In this document: piece by piece, positions 1 to 8,958 of the stretch | Numbering within the stretch: the first letter of the stretch is position 1 | Layout: every line of letters starts with the position of its first letter | Source: Chryseobacterium shigense | GTDB taxonomy: Bacteria; Bacteroidota; Bacteroidia; Flavobacteriales; Weeksellaceae | Reading direction: 5' to 3' | NCBI RefSeq assembly: GCF_014207845.1 | Contig: NZ_JACHLC010000001.1 | Location: 1,736,001 to 1,800,000, forward strand | DNA: 64,000 nucleotides | Made by a program: the position numbers and the translations under genes | Notes under the pieces: model-generated | What the model was told of the DNA's origin: nothing | The model's database searches: none | What the model saw: the letters and a program-made list of their open reading frames with translations, nothing else

Positions 1-96
1 TTTTTTTAAAGTCCAGAGAATTTCAGGCGTCATTAACTGTTGTGCATTCATTAAAAGCGGAGCTGCCAGAGCCAGCAGACTGTACTTAAGTTTCAT
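1..96 (-). CDS. S9 family peptidase, N-terminal fragment (runs off left edge)
   Basis: The reverse strand reads ATG at 96 and stays open for 32 codons to the window edge. The start is a typical signal peptide (MKLKYSLLALAAPLL...NAQ), followed by QLMTPEILWTLKK. From memory of the family, that opening is typical of flavobacterial prolyl-oligopeptidase-like S9 peptidases (dipeptidyl aminopeptidase or acylaminoacyl peptidase type), which cut short peptides in the periplasm. The catalytic domain lies outside the window, so the assignment rests on the N-terminus only. A TAACTTTG box lies 78 bases upstream. Confidence 0.6.
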   Translation of the reverse strand, partial: MKLKYSLLALAAPLLMNAQQLMTPEILWTLKK

Positions 97-173
97 ATGT
101 TGATATTCATTTTTAACGGATTCAGAAAATCAGGTGATTTCATAAATCCTTTTTAGTTTAATTCAAAGATTGT

Positions 174-181
174 CAAAGTTA
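174..181 (-). promoter_or_regulatory. Putative -7 element for the S9 peptidase
   Basis: The reverse strand reads TAACTTTG, a perfect match to the Bacteroidota -7 consensus TAnnTTTG. It is 78 bases before the peptidase start codon. No clear TTG is seen at the -33 spacing. Bases 97-397 otherwise hold only this and a plus-strand box. Confidence 0.4.
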
Positions 182-345
182 ATATTTAAAATAAAAAGGA
201 GCGAAAGAATTAACATTTAAGTTTTGATTTTATTCTGTTTTCTGTACGGATGAAGAAATTTAATCAAAAGAGCTGCAGCAACGCGGATTTATATCAGACA
301 GGCTGTTGCTGTTTTTATGCAAATTATCAAATTGTTTCATATTTT

Positions 346-353
346 TACATTTG
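346..353 (+). promoter_or_regulatory. Putative -7 element for the esterase gene
   Basis: TACATTTG matches TAnnTTTG and lies 44 bases before the ATG at 398. No well-spaced TTG is visible upstream. Confidence 0.4.
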
Positions 354-397
354 AAAGGAAAAAATAAGTTGGCTAATTGATGAACTAATAAAACACT

Positions 398-1237
398 ATG
401 AATAACCGAAATTTAAAACGAATCCTGATTATTTCACTTCTTATCATAACTTCAAATCTTACTTTTGCGCAAAAAAAAGAATTTCGGAACACCACAGTAG
501 ACAGTCTGACTTTTGTAAATAACCGGAAGTTACTAAACAGTTTAAATACGGACAATTTTCAGAAAAAAGTTTTCGTAAAAAATAATATACAGATTCCCTA
601 CAGAATTTTAATTCCGGGAAACAATGATAAAAATCAAAAATTTCCGTTGGTGATCACTTTTCATAATTCCACCAGAATTGGAAAAGATAATGAAAAACAG
701 CTTGAACCGTTGGCTAAAATATGGTTGAGAGATGAAATATATACCAGGTATCAATGCTATGTGATAGCACCACAGTTCAGTAAACGGTCATCAGATTATG
801 AAAATAATCATGATCATATTCTTACCTCAAAACCTTCGGATGACGTCTCCGCTTTACTGGATCTGATAGCAAATGCAGAAAAAGAATACCCGAATATTGA
901 CAGGAACAGAATTTACCTGGTAGGATATTCTATGGGAGCTTCCACAGCACAGAATCTTATGAGCATAAAGCCCGGCAAGTTTGCAGCTCTTGTTTCCGTT
1001 GCAGCAGTCCCGGATTTTTCAAACCTGAAAAAACTGAATCAAAAAAATATCTGGCTGATTCATGGCGAAAAAGATAATGAGAATCCTTATCCGGGAAGCA
1101 CCGAATTATTCAACAGATTATCTTCGAACAAAAATCTGACTTTTACAACGTTCAGTAATCTGAATCATGATAACATTACCATCCCGTTTTTAATAACTGA
1201 AGAGATACCGGAATGGCTTTTTGAAAAGAGAAAATAA
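398..1237 (+). CDS. Secreted alpha/beta hydrolase (carboxylesterase/phospholipase type)
   Basis: The 279-residue protein starts with a cleavable signal peptide (about residues 1-25, ending TFAQ), so it should be exported. It shows an alpha/beta-hydrolase layout: a GYSMGA nucleophile elbow with Ser near residue 178, an acid candidate in HGEKDNENP near 226, and a late His in NLNHDN near 257. This resembles PHB-depolymerase-like or phospholipase/carboxylesterase proteins that hydrolyse esters. The gene stands alone and is followed by a strong bidirectional terminator at 1269-1299. The substrate cannot be told from sequence. Confidence 0.75.
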   Translation: MNNRNLKRILIISLLIITSNLTFAQKKEFRNTTVDSLTFVNNRKLLNSLNTDNFQKKVFVKNNIQIPYRILIPGNNDKNQKFPLVITFHNSTRIGKDNEKQLEPLAKIWLRDEIYTRYQCYVIAPQFSKRSSDYENNHDHILTSKPSDDVSALLDLIANAEKEYPNIDRNRIYLVGYSMGASTAQNLMSIKPGKFAALVSVAAVPDFSNLKKLNQKNIWLIHGEKDNENPYPGSTELFNRLSSNKNLTFTTFSNLNHDNITIPFLITEEIPEWLFEKRK

Positions 1238-1268
1238 ACAATCTGCTACATTCAGTTACACATACAAA

Positions 1269-1299
1269 AAAAGACCTGCTATTCTCCAGCAGGTCTTTT
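1269..1299. terminator. Bidirectional intrinsic terminator
   Basis: A perfect 12-bp stem (AAAAGACCTGCT with AGCAGGTCTTTT) around a 7-base loop, with A and T runs on the two sides. It separates the convergent esterase and holin-family genes. Confidence 0.85.
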
Positions 1300-1320
1300 G
1301 TTAATTTTATTTCTGATCCA

Positions 1321-1665
1321 CTAATCTCCATCTGAAAACATAGAATTGGCCAGGGAAGTAACAAAGGAAAGTAGCACACTGAAGATCAGTGCCCACCAGA
1401 ATCCGTCTACCACCATACTGTCTATAAAATAATCTGCAATTAAAATAATTACCGCATTGATCACTAAAGCGAATAATCCTAAGGTAATAATTGTAAGCGG
1501 CAACCCCAACAATCCCAGGATAGGTTTTACAAAAATATTCAATACTCCCAAGACAATGGCGAAAATAATTGCTGAGGAAAATCCATCGAAATGTACCCCC
1601 GGAAGCACCTTAGTCAAAAGGTAGGCAACGATTGCTGTAATGAACAGCCTGATAATTAAGTTCAT
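1321..1665 (-). CDS. Phage holin family (superfamily IV) small membrane protein
   Basis: A 114-residue, almost wholly hydrophobic protein with four predicted membrane segments (about residues 4-22, 30-52, 56-78, 87-108). The pattern of NIFVKPILGLLGLPLTIITLG matches the 4-TM family annotated as mycobacterial-type phage holin. These are chromosomal genes common in Bacteroidota and not evidence for a prophage; their role is unknown. It stands alone, with a terminator just downstream. Confidence 0.8.
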   Translation of the reverse strand: MNLIIRLFITAIVAYLLTKVLPGVHFDGFSSAIIFAIVLGVLNIFVKPILGLLGLPLTIITLGLFALVINAVIILIADYFIDSMVVDGFWWALIFSVLLSFVTSLANSMFSDGD

Positions 1666-1764
1666 ATTATATTTTTTAATGTTTATGGTGTTTATGGAGC
1701 AAAACCTGTTCCATTTGCCTTGAAAAAGTACAGTTCTGCTCTTTGTTTAAAGAATATTTTAATC

Positions 1765-2187
1765 TTATTTTATTCTCATCATGGTGACCAGTGAAGTAGC
1801 TACATGACTTTCTGAAGCGGTGGTTTCATCAAGAACATAAATTTCAGTCCTTACCACAATAATCTTAGCTCCTCCTTTTATAACGTAAGACCTTGATATC
1901 AAAGCATCTCCCAATGCCGGACGAAGATAATTCACCTTCAGCTCAACCGTCACTACATAACAGTCGTCTTTATAATGACTTACCGAAGCATATCCGGAAG
2001 AAACATCCACCAGGGAAGCAATCATGGCCCCATTGAACATTCCTGCTTTCCGGGTCATCATTTCCATTTTGGGAATTTTGATGGAAACGAAGTCTGTATC
2101 CACTTCCAATAATTCAGCGTTGTAGAATTTCAATGTTTCGGAGCGGCCAAAGCTGTCTGTGATGAGTTTCTTTTTTTCTGGAGTCAT
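1765..2187 (-). CDS. PaaI/YbgC-type hotdog thioesterase
   Basis: The 140-residue length and order fit a single hotdog domain: an N-terminal helix, the central-helix segment GMFNGAMIASLVDVSSGYAS (about residues 48-67) and a strand-rich C-terminus. The usual HGG-type motif is replaced by FNGA, with Asp in SLVDV kept as the catalytic acid candidate. Such enzymes hydrolyse acyl-CoA thioesters; the substrate is unknown. It lies 9 bases behind the AbiC-like gene, so it may share its transcript. Confidence 0.75.
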   Translation of the reverse strand: MTPEKKKLITDSFGRSETLKFYNAELLEVDTDFVSIKIPKMEMMTRKAGMFNGAMIASLVDVSSGYASVSHYKDDCYVVTVELKVNYLRPALGDALISRSYVIKGGAKIIVVRTEIYVLDETTASESHVATSLVTMMRIK

Positions 2188-2196
2188 AATTTTACT

Positions 2197-3564
2197 TTAA
2201 ATAATCCATTCGTCTGATTCGTATTTTATTCTTGGATAAAATTTCTTAAATCTTATCCCATAAATATGTTCGCCTGGTAAATTTTTTATTAATTGATATT
2301 TTGTAATAATTCCATTCGCAACATCCAAACCTTTTTCGCTTGTAAATAAATATTCCCATTTCATTCCTATAAATGATAAGCTATTTACAAAAATTAAAAA
2401 TTGTTCAAATGTAGATAATTGTGCCCTTAGTATTTCTCCGTAATTATATGAATTTTCATATAAAGAAGCATCTAACGTTTTTGAATCAATAAATTTGAAT
2501 GTTTGAAATAAATGCCTGAAATAATGATCCAATCTAAACTGATGGCCTTTATAATATTTCTCAGCTTTATAATTTTCAATACAAAGAATTTCTAATTGAT
2601 TTAAATCTTTAATCTTTGACAACTTCGTTCTATTACTATATAACTTTTTTATCATTAGGTTTAGCTTATCATTAGGTAAATCTCTTAATCCTATCCAACC
2701 CTTAAAATGGGTTCCGTTTTTTGATGGTTTTAATTTCAAAAAAAACAATAATTTAAAATAATAATCGGGGTTATATTTTTTTTGAAAATTTTTCCTTACA
2801 ATAGCCTCACCATCTTCATCTAATCCAAAAAAAACAATTGAGTACGCAATATCAATTTTCGCTAATTCTATTATATCTATTTCCTTATTTATTTTATTTA
2901 TTATTGTGGCTAATTTTTGCCTATAATTTTTGGATAAATAATCTTCTATCTTTGTGGAGTTTGAAAACTTCCCTACCTCTCTATAACATTCTATAAAATC
3001 TATAAATATTTGTCGCAGAACCTCCCTATTTTCATAAGTTATGCCATTTTGTTCGTATTTTAATTCAGTAACATTATCTTTATGTAGTTTTAACATTTCG
3101 TAAAACTGACTTTCAAATTGTTGAATTCGAACCTCATTTCTCTGATTCTCTTGCTCTTGCTTAAATTGTTCTTTAGTATCTACAAGCTGTTTCTTGAAAA
3201 TCCTTACTTGTAATTTGTTTGCTGTATATTGCATATAAAAGGCCAGTCCTGTTATAATTACAGCAGCCATATTGATGAATGGATTAGTAATGCCTCCTAA
3301 AGTATCACCAATATATCCTGTTTTTTCTGGATTAAAATTATCCAATATAATTTGTCTCGTTAAAAGATATGGAGCTATTATTCCTAATAATAATAAAACT
3401 ATTGATAATATTAATAGAAAAATTGTTTGTGGTGTAAATGTTGTTTTGAACTCGTCTACATCATTTTTATAGAATTTTTCATATATACCTTTGCTTAGGT
3501 TATATAAAAATGATAGAAAAAAACTAAAAATTAATATAGAAAGTAATATTAAGCCAGCTTTCAT
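2197..3564 (-). CDS. Putative phage abortive infection protein, AbiC-like (putAbiC)
   Basis: A 455-residue protein with two N-terminal membrane helices (about 4-20 and 47-70), probably a third near 92-110, then a coiled-coil stretch (about 120-160) and a long cytoplasmic region. The central and C-terminal parts carry a pattern I associate with putAbiC proteins: FESQFYEMLKLH near 150, YYKGHQFRLDHYFRHLFQ near 340, then AQLSTFEQFL. Members of the family are linked to phage exclusion; the mechanism is not established. The gene is more AT-rich than its neighbours and sits between two housekeeping-type genes, which suggests acquisition. Not tested. Confidence 0.7.
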   Translation of the reverse strand: MKAGLILLSILIFSFFLSFLYNLSKGIYEKFYKNDVDEFKTTFTPQTIFLLILSIVLLLLGIIAPYLLTRQIILDNFNPEKTGYIGDTLGGITNPFINMAAVIITGLAFYMQYTANKLQVRIFKKQLVDTKEQFKQEQENQRNEVRIQQFESQFYEMLKLHKDNVTELKYEQNGITYENREVLRQIFIDFIECYREVGKFSNSTKIEDYLSKNYRQKLATIINKINKEIDIIELAKIDIAYSIVFFGLDEDGEAIVRKNFQKKYNPDYYFKLLFFLKLKPSKNGTHFKGWIGLRDLPNDKLNLMIKKLYSNRTKLSKIKDLNQLEILCIENYKAEKYYKGHQFRLDHYFRHLFQTFKFIDSKTLDASLYENSYNYGEILRAQLSTFEQFLIFVNSLSFIGMKWEYLFTSEKGLDVANGIITKYQLIKNLPGEHIYGIRFKKFYPRIKYESDEWII

Positions 3565-3623
3565 TATGTAATTGAGGTTATTATTTTTAACGAAATTTAG
3601 CTTTTTATTTTTACCTAATAAAA

Positions 3624-5750
3624 TTAATTTAATAAGATTTGGAAATCCTCCCCAAGTGCCAAAACTCCTTCTGTTACACCTTCAGTATGTGACGTAAATC
3701 CTTTCAGTTTTGAAGTTTTTCCTTTTAAAATAATATCTAAAAGCTGTTTATCCGAAAGTTTCTTTCCGAAAATATCAAACGTAATTTTAAAACCACAATT
3801 CTTGAAATCTGAACAGCCAACAGCGGTTTTTCCTTTGATCAGATTGTGCTCTTTACATTTCGGACATTTTGTTTCTTCCCAGGATTGGAGGTCTTTTTTC
3901 TGTGCAGGTTCTCTCTTTTTCTTCTCTTTTATTTCTTCCTTCTCTTCTTCATGAAGGGTGATGACTTTTCCTTTTCCATACACTACCTTTTCAGTAAGTT
4001 CCGTAACCATCTGAACGAGTTCTTCTTTGAAAAGATTGGCTTCATACTCACCTTTTTCAATTTTACGAAGCTTTGATTCCCATTCTCCTGTCAGCTCCGG
4101 GCTTTTTAACAGCTCATCTTCAATGGTATCAATCAGCTGGATTCCGGTTTGGGTAGCGATCAGGTTTTTCCTTTTCTTCTCAATATATTTTCTTTTGAAA
4201 AGGGTTTCTATGATGTTCGCACGGGTGGATGGCCTTCCGATACCGTTGTTCTTCAGCATTTCACGAAGCTCTTCATCTTCTACCTGCTTTCCGGCAGTTT
4301 CCATGGCTCTCAGCAATGTTGCTTCGGTATACGGTTTTGGTGGTGTCGTTTTGCCTTGGTGAATCATCGGATCATGTGGTCCGGTTTCCCCTGCAGTAAA
4401 TTCAGGGATCGTTTGTTCCTCCTCTTTTTCTTTTTCCTTATCGGTAGATTCTTCTTTGGGTTCTTTGGCGTAAACGGCTCTCCATCCCGGCTCAAGGATC
4501 TGCCTTCCGCTGGTTTTGAAAGGAATGGTTCCTACTTTTCCTTCCACCAGAGTATTGGAAATTTTACATTCCGGGTAGAATACGGCAATGAAGCGTTTTG
4601 CAATCAGATCATAAATCAGCTTTTCTTCCCTGCTCAGGTTTTGTGAAGGGGGAATTTCCGTAGGAATGATCGCATGGTGATCGGTTACTTTTGTATCATC
4701 GAAAACTGCTTTTGATTTTGGAATCGGAGCTTCCAGTAATGGGGCAATCAGGTCCTGATAAGGATACATCTTTTGAAGAATTCCTGCTATTTTCGGGTAT
4801 AAACTATCTGATAGATATGTTGTATCAACACGCGGATAGGTTACATGCTTCTTTTCATAAAGACTTTGGATATAATTCAGTGTATTTTCTGCTGAATATC
4901 CATATTTTTTATTGGCTTCCACCTGAAGTCCGGTAAGATCGAAAAGTCGTGGATTCTTTTCTTTTCCTTCTTTAATTTCGAAAGAAACAATTTCAAATGG
5001 ATTTACCTTAAGGTATTCCAGTCCTTTTTCTGCGCGTTCCAATGTTTTTAAACGGTCAATCGCTGCATTGAAAATAACGTCACGGTATTTGGTTTTCAGT
5101 TCCCAATATTCTTCCGTGGTAAAGGCATCAATTTCTTTCTGGCGCTGAACCAGCATTGCCAATGTAGGAGTCTGCACCCTTCCAATGGAAAGAACGGCTT
5201 TATTACCCCCAAATTTCTTGGTAAACAGCCTTGTTGCGTTGATTCCCAACAACCAATCCCCTATGGCCCTGGCATTTCCGGCTAAATACAGATTTTTATA
5301 ATCTTCTGCCGGTTTCAAACTTGCAAAACCTTCTTTAATAGCATCTTCTGTCAATGAAGAAATCCATAAACGCTGAACGGGCTTATTACATTTTGCTTTC
5401 TGTAAAACCCATCGCTGGATCAGTTCTCCTTCCTGCCCGGCATCACCGCAGTTGATGACCTCATCACATTCCTCCACTAATTTTTCTATCACCTTAAATT
5501 GGTTTTCAACCCCTTTATTGGGGATTAATTTGATCCCAAAACTGTTGGGAATGATTGGCAGTAAAAACAGGTTCCAGGATTTGTACTGGGGACCGTAATC
5601 GTGGGGTTCTTTTAAGGTACAAAGATGCCCGAACGTCCATGTCACACAGTATCCGTTGCCCTCCATATAGCCCTGTTTAGGCATTGTAGCACCTAATACT
5701 TTGGCGATATCTCTGGCAACACTGGGCTTTTCTGCAATACAAAGTTTCAT
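3624..5750 (-). CDS. topB: DNA topoisomerase III (type IA)
   Basis: A 708-residue type IA topoisomerase that relaxes or decatenates DNA by single-strand passage. It begins with the Toprim motif (KLCIAEKPSVARDIAKVLG), has the acidic DAGQEGELI stretch near 103, SIGRVQTPTLAML near 189, and the catalytic Tyr in THVTYPRVDTT-like context (KKHVTYPRVDTTY, about residue 304). A Lys/Glu-rich insert sits near 435. The C-terminus carries a zinc-ribbon (CPKC...C...C, about 628-655). It is full length with an ATG start. Chromosomal and mobile-element copies both occur in Bacteroidota; nothing here marks it as mobile. Confidence 0.93.
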   Translation of the reverse strand: MKLCIAEKPSVARDIAKVLGATMPKQGYMEGNGYCVTWTFGHLCTLKEPHDYGPQYKSWNLFLLPIIPNSFGIKLIPNKGVENQFKVIEKLVEECDEVINCGDAGQEGELIQRWVLQKAKCNKPVQRLWISSLTEDAIKEGFASLKPAEDYKNLYLAGNARAIGDWLLGINATRLFTKKFGGNKAVLSIGRVQTPTLAMLVQRQKEIDAFTTEEYWELKTKYRDVIFNAAIDRLKTLERAEKGLEYLKVNPFEIVSFEIKEGKEKNPRLFDLTGLQVEANKKYGYSAENTLNYIQSLYEKKHVTYPRVDTTYLSDSLYPKIAGILQKMYPYQDLIAPLLEAPIPKSKAVFDDTKVTDHHAIIPTEIPPSQNLSREEKLIYDLIAKRFIAVFYPECKISNTLVEGKVGTIPFKTSGRQILEPGWRAVYAKEPKEESTDKEKEKEEEQTIPEFTAGETGPHDPMIHQGKTTPPKPYTEATLLRAMETAGKQVEDEELREMLKNNGIGRPSTRANIIETLFKRKYIEKKRKNLIATQTGIQLIDTIEDELLKSPELTGEWESKLRKIEKGEYEANLFKEELVQMVTELTEKVVYGKGKVITLHEEEKEEIKEKKKREPAQKKDLQSWEETKCPKCKEHNLIKGKTAVGCSDFKNCGFKITFDIFGKKLSDKQLLDIILKGKTSKLKGFTSHTEGVTEGVLALGEDFQILLN

Positions 5751-6034
5751 GAATTTCCGGAATTATTGAAGGGGGGACAAAAGTCGGGATTTTTTTTGAC
5801 TTTACCCAATTTTGTTGGAAGTTGAAAATTTCCAACCGGGATAAAAAGATCCTGTTTAAAGATGCTTTTAACAATACTTTTTAAATGGAAAATTCAGAAT
5901 TTTCATTAAATGAATAAAATATTGATAAAATTCAAACAAAAATAAAACACTGATAAACAAATACTTAAATATAAAACAAAATAGAAAATAATAAAAAGTC
6001 TATTGTTTTAGTGGACTAATAAAAATATATGTCC

Positions 6035-6042
6035 TATATTTG
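6035..6042 (+). promoter_or_regulatory. Putative -7 element of the methionine-uptake locus
   Basis: TATATTTG matches TAnnTTTG and lies 28 bases before the leader peptide start. The 280 bases between topB and this box are very AT-rich and hold nothing else recognisable. Confidence 0.5.
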
Positions 6043-6069
6043 CAACCGTATTCATGAAATGAAAATAAA

Positions 6070-6168
6070 ATGAAACAAGGATTCAAACATCAGTCAATGA
6101 AGAAACAGACCATCAAAACTATAATGATGTGCAACTGTATGCCTATGCATCAGGAATCCCGTGGCTGA
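6070..6168 (+). CDS. Met/Cys-rich leader peptide (putative attenuation leader)
   Basis: A 32-codon reading frame with ATG at 6070 and TGA at 6166-6168. It has six Met and two Cys, clustered as MMCNCMPM at residues 19-26. A second start at 6097 is possible. It sits 28 bases after a consensus -7 box, 25 bases before an intrinsic terminator, and upstream of an EamA transporter and metNIQ. This is the classic arrangement for translation-coupled attenuation, where scarce Met (or Cys) stalls the ribosome. The peptide and terminator are seen; the regulation is inferred. Confidence 0.65.
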   Translation: MKQGFKHQSMKKQTIKTIMMCNCMPMHQESRG

Positions 6169-6193
6169 CCTTACTTTTATATCACATATTTCT

Positions 6194-6230
6194 AAAGGCC
6201 TTACCACGTTGTAGGGCCTTTTTATTTTTA
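6194..6230 (+). terminator. Leader terminator / putative attenuator
   Basis: A 7-bp stem (AAAGGCC at 6194-6200 with GGCCTTT at 6215-6221) followed by a T-rich tail (TTTATTTTTA), placed between the leader peptide and the EamA gene. A weak alternative pairing of CGTGG (6160-6164) with loop bases CCACG (6204-6208) is possible. The position before the transporter genes suggests conditional readthrough. Confidence 0.65.
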
Positions 6231-6251
6231 ATACTTCATACAAAACATACA

Positions 6252-7247
6252 ATGAGCACTTCTAAAAACAGCTGGCTGGTACCAGTGGCATTTATCAATA
6301 TTTACGTGATTTGGGGAATTACATTTCTCGCTATTTCATTTGGGCTGAAAGGATTTCCTCCTTTTATTCTTTCCGGATTCCGTTTTTTGGCAGCCGGGCT
6401 TCTGATGATAGGATGGCTGCTGGCTAAAGGTGAAAAGGCAAATTCTTTAATTAACTGGAAAAAAAATGCCATTACAGGGATACTTATTCTGACCGGAGGA
6501 ACGGGTCTTGTAGCCTGGGGTGAACAGTATGTATCTGCTTCCGAGGCTGCAATTGCCATTGCAACGGGACCGTTCTGGTTCATTGCTATTGATAAGAAAA
6601 ACTGGAAGTATTATTTTTCGGATAAATTTATCCCTATCGGATTGATCATCGGGTTTATAGGTTTGATATTATTTCTGAATGGAAGCGTTTCCGGTCCGGC
6701 TCATGCAACAGCAGACGGAACCCTTCGCATAACGGCATTTATGGTACTGGCATTAAGCTCAGTGGCCTGGGTTCTCGGGTCTTTATATTCAAAGAAAAAT
6801 CCGGCTTCACAATCCACATTCATGAATATTTCTCAACAACTTATCACAGCGGGTATTGCTTCGTTTATTATTGCGGTGTTCAGAAAAGAGTGGCATGGTT
6901 TCTCATTTTCCAATGTTCCGGCTTCAGCTTGGGCTGGTGTATTGTTTCTGGTATTCTTCGGATCGATCGTCGCTTATTTGTCTTATATATGGCTGCTTTC
7001 TGTAAAACCTGCTGCTTTGGTAAGTACACATACTTATATCAATCCTATTGTTACAGTATTTGCAGGCTGGATCGTAGCCGGGCAAACCATCAACGGAAAC
7101 CAGCTGTACGGACTGTCCATCATATTATTGGGAGTACTTCTAACCAATGTAACCAAATATTTCAGGCTTTCGAAACGGTCGAAAGTTAAGATAAGAAGGC
7201 TTAAACGGTTTTTCAATAAAACGGTAAGGCCGTATCAGCCCATTTAA
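6252..7247 (+). CDS. EamA/DMT superfamily transporter
   Basis: The 331-residue protein has ten hydrophobic segments in two EamA repeats, the drug/metabolite transporter fold. The first repeat opens with FINIYVIWGITFLAISFG and contains LTGGTGLVAWGEQYVSASEAA; the second has FGSIVAYLSYIWLL and TVFAGWIVAGQ. The ATG at 6252 is chosen because upstream in-frame codons overlap the leader peptide and terminator. The C-terminus ends in a basic tail. The gene shares the leader with metNIQ, 21 bases downstream, so an amino-acid or sulfur-compound exporter role is plausible but inferred. Confidence 0.85.
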   Translation: MSTSKNSWLVPVAFINIYVIWGITFLAISFGLKGFPPFILSGFRFLAAGLLMIGWLLAKGEKANSLINWKKNAITGILILTGGTGLVAWGEQYVSASEAAIAIATGPFWFIAIDKKNWKYYFSDKFIPIGLIIGFIGLILFLNGSVSGPAHATADGTLRITAFMVLALSSVAWVLGSLYSKKNPASQSTFMNISQQLITAGIASFIIAVFRKEWHGFSFSNVPASAWAGVLFLVFFGSIVAYLSYIWLLSVKPAALVSTHTYINPIVTVFAGWIVAGQTINGNQLYGLSIILLGVLLTNVTKYFRLSKRSKVKIRRLKRFFNKTVRPYQPI

Positions 7248-7268
7248 AATTAAAACTATACTTTAAAA

Positions 7269-8297
7269 ATGATAGAAATCAAGAACATTTCAAAAACATT
7301 TCATCAGAAAAAGCAGTCTTTCAAAGCACTGGATCAGGTAAGCCTGAGCATAGAAAAAGGAGATATTGTCGGAATCATAGGATTTTCCGGAGCCGGAAAA
7401 AGTACACTGATCCGTACCGTAAATCTTCTGGAAAGACCTGACGAGGGCCAGATCATCATCAACGGAAAGGATTTTACTCAATTAAGCTCAAAACAGCTTG
7501 CGGGCGAGCGTAAGAAAATCGGGATGATCTTCCAGCATTTTAACCTGCTTTCATCGAGAACTGTTTTTGAGAATGTAGCGCTTTCATTAGAACTGGATCA
7601 CGTCAGTAAAGATGAGATCAGCAGAAAAGTAAATGAACTGCTGAAGATTGTAGGACTGGAAGATAAAGCCACAGATTATCCCAGAAGCCTTTCGGGCGGA
7701 CAAAAACAGAGAGTAGCCATTGCAAGGGCTCTGGCCAATGATCCGTACCTCCTTCTCTGTGATGAAGCTACAAGCGCACTGGATCCGGCAACCACACAAT
7801 CGATCCTGCAGCTTTTACGGGATATTAACCAGAGACTGGGTATTACCATTCTTCTGATTACCCACGAAATGGAAGTTATCAAAGCTGTCTGCAATCATGT
7901 GGCTGTCATAGACAAAGGAAAATTATTAGCAAAAGGAACATTAAGCGAGATCATTTCGGATAAAGAAAACCCGGTGATCCGTCAATTTATAAATTCAGAT
8001 ATCATGACTATACCTCAGGAACTTAATAAAAAACTACAGAAAGAACCGCAGGACGGCTTATTTCCGCTGGTTGAAATAGAGCTCAATGAAAACATCAGTG
8101 TTGAAGAACTTTTATCAACACTTTATGACCAATATAAAATACCTTACAGACTTCTGAAAGCTGATGTGGAATATCTTGGTAATTCCAATTTCGGGAAACT
8201 TCTGCTTCAGCTTCAGGGAGAAACTGAGGAAAACCAGAAAGCTATCTATTATTTCAACCAGAATAAAATTCAAAATACAGTAAAAGGATATGCTTAG
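7269..8297 (+). CDS. metN: Methionine ABC transporter, ATP-binding protein
   Basis: A 342-residue ATPase powering D/L-methionine import. Walker A GFSGAGKST lies near residue 38, the signature LSGGQKQRVAIARAL near 142, Walker B LLLCDEATSALD near 163, and the H-loop LITHEM near 198. A C-terminal NIL regulatory domain (about 265-340), which in MetN family members binds Met and inhibits transport, is present. It overlaps metI by 8 bases, so the two are probably translationally coupled. Confidence 0.93.
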   Translation: MIEIKNISKTFHQKKQSFKALDQVSLSIEKGDIVGIIGFSGAGKSTLIRTVNLLERPDEGQIIINGKDFTQLSSKQLAGERKKIGMIFQHFNLLSSRTVFENVALSLELDHVSKDEISRKVNELLKIVGLEDKATDYPRSLSGGQKQRVAIARALANDPYLLLCDEATSALDPATTQSILQLLRDINQRLGITILLITHEMEVIKAVCNHVAVIDKGKLLAKGTLSEIISDKENPVIRQFINSDIMTIPQELNKKLQKEPQDGLFPLVEIELNENISVEELLSTLYDQYKIPYRLLKADVEYLGNSNFGKLLLQLQGETEENQKAIYYFNQNKIQNTVKGYA

Positions 8298-8946
8298 TGA
8301 TTCGGTAATTTCTCTTTTGGGAAAGGGGCTTTGGGAAACAGTTTATATGACGTTTGTTTCAGGATTTTTTGGATTTGTTTTAGGCCTTCCGGTTGGGATC
8401 CTGTTATTTTTAACAAGAAAAGGTCAGTTACTGGAAAATGCAGTTTATTATAGGTTGATCTCTATTTTGGTTAATATTTTCCGCTCCATTCCTTTTATTA
8501 TTCTGATTGTCTGGATGATTCCTTTCACGAGAGTAATTGTAGGGACTTCAATTGGTATGAACGCTGCATTGGTTCCATTAAGTGTCGGAGCGGCTCCGTT
8601 TATTGCCAGACTGGTAGAAAACAGCCTTCTCGAAGTTCCTCATGGTTTAATAGAAACAGCAAGAGCTTTAGGAGCATCACCATTACAGATCATCCAAAAA
8701 GTATTGCTTCCGGAAGCGCTTCCTTCCCTGATTAATAATGCAGCAATTACGCTAATCACACTGGTAGGCTATTCTGCAATGGGCGGAGCACTGGGAGCCG
8801 GCGGGCTCGGACAGATCGGCTATCAATACGGATACATTGGGTATGATGCTGTAATTATGAATGTAGTATTGGTACTGCTGGTTGCTTTGGTGTTTATTAT
8901 ACAGTTTGCAGGAGACAGATTGGCAAAAAAATTTGATCATAGGTAA
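8290..8946 (+). CDS. metI: Methionine ABC transporter, permease
   Basis: A 218-residue inner-membrane permease with about five membrane helices. The cytoplasmic coupling motif EVPHGLIETARALGASPLQ near residue 118 is characteristic of the MetI family, as is the GAGGLGQIGYQYGY loop near 170. Its start overlaps the end of metN. It pairs with MetN as the transport core. Confidence 0.92.
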   Translation: MLSDSVISLLGKGLWETVYMTFVSGFFGFVLGLPVGILLFLTRKGQLLENAVYYRLISILVNIFRSIPFIILIVWMIPFTRVIVGTSIGMNAALVPLSVGAAPFIARLVENSLLEVPHGLIETARALGASPLQIIQKVLLPEALPSLINNAAITLITLVGYSAMGGALGAGGLGQIGYQYGYIGYDAVIMNVVLVLLVALVFIIQFAGDRLAKKFDHR

Positions 8947-8958
8947 ATACAATAGGCC

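Noticed and set aside
1321..1665. Prophage lysis gene
   Set aside because: Holin-family name only; no phage genes nearby, and the family is a common chromosomal membrane protein.
4149..4646. 165-codon plus-strand ORF opposite topB
   Set aside because: Shadow of the topB reading frame; low-complexity Phe-rich translation with no domain.
6040..6200. SAM riboswitch before the met genes
   Set aside because: No recognisable SAM aptamer core by eye; the coding leader plus terminator explains the region better.
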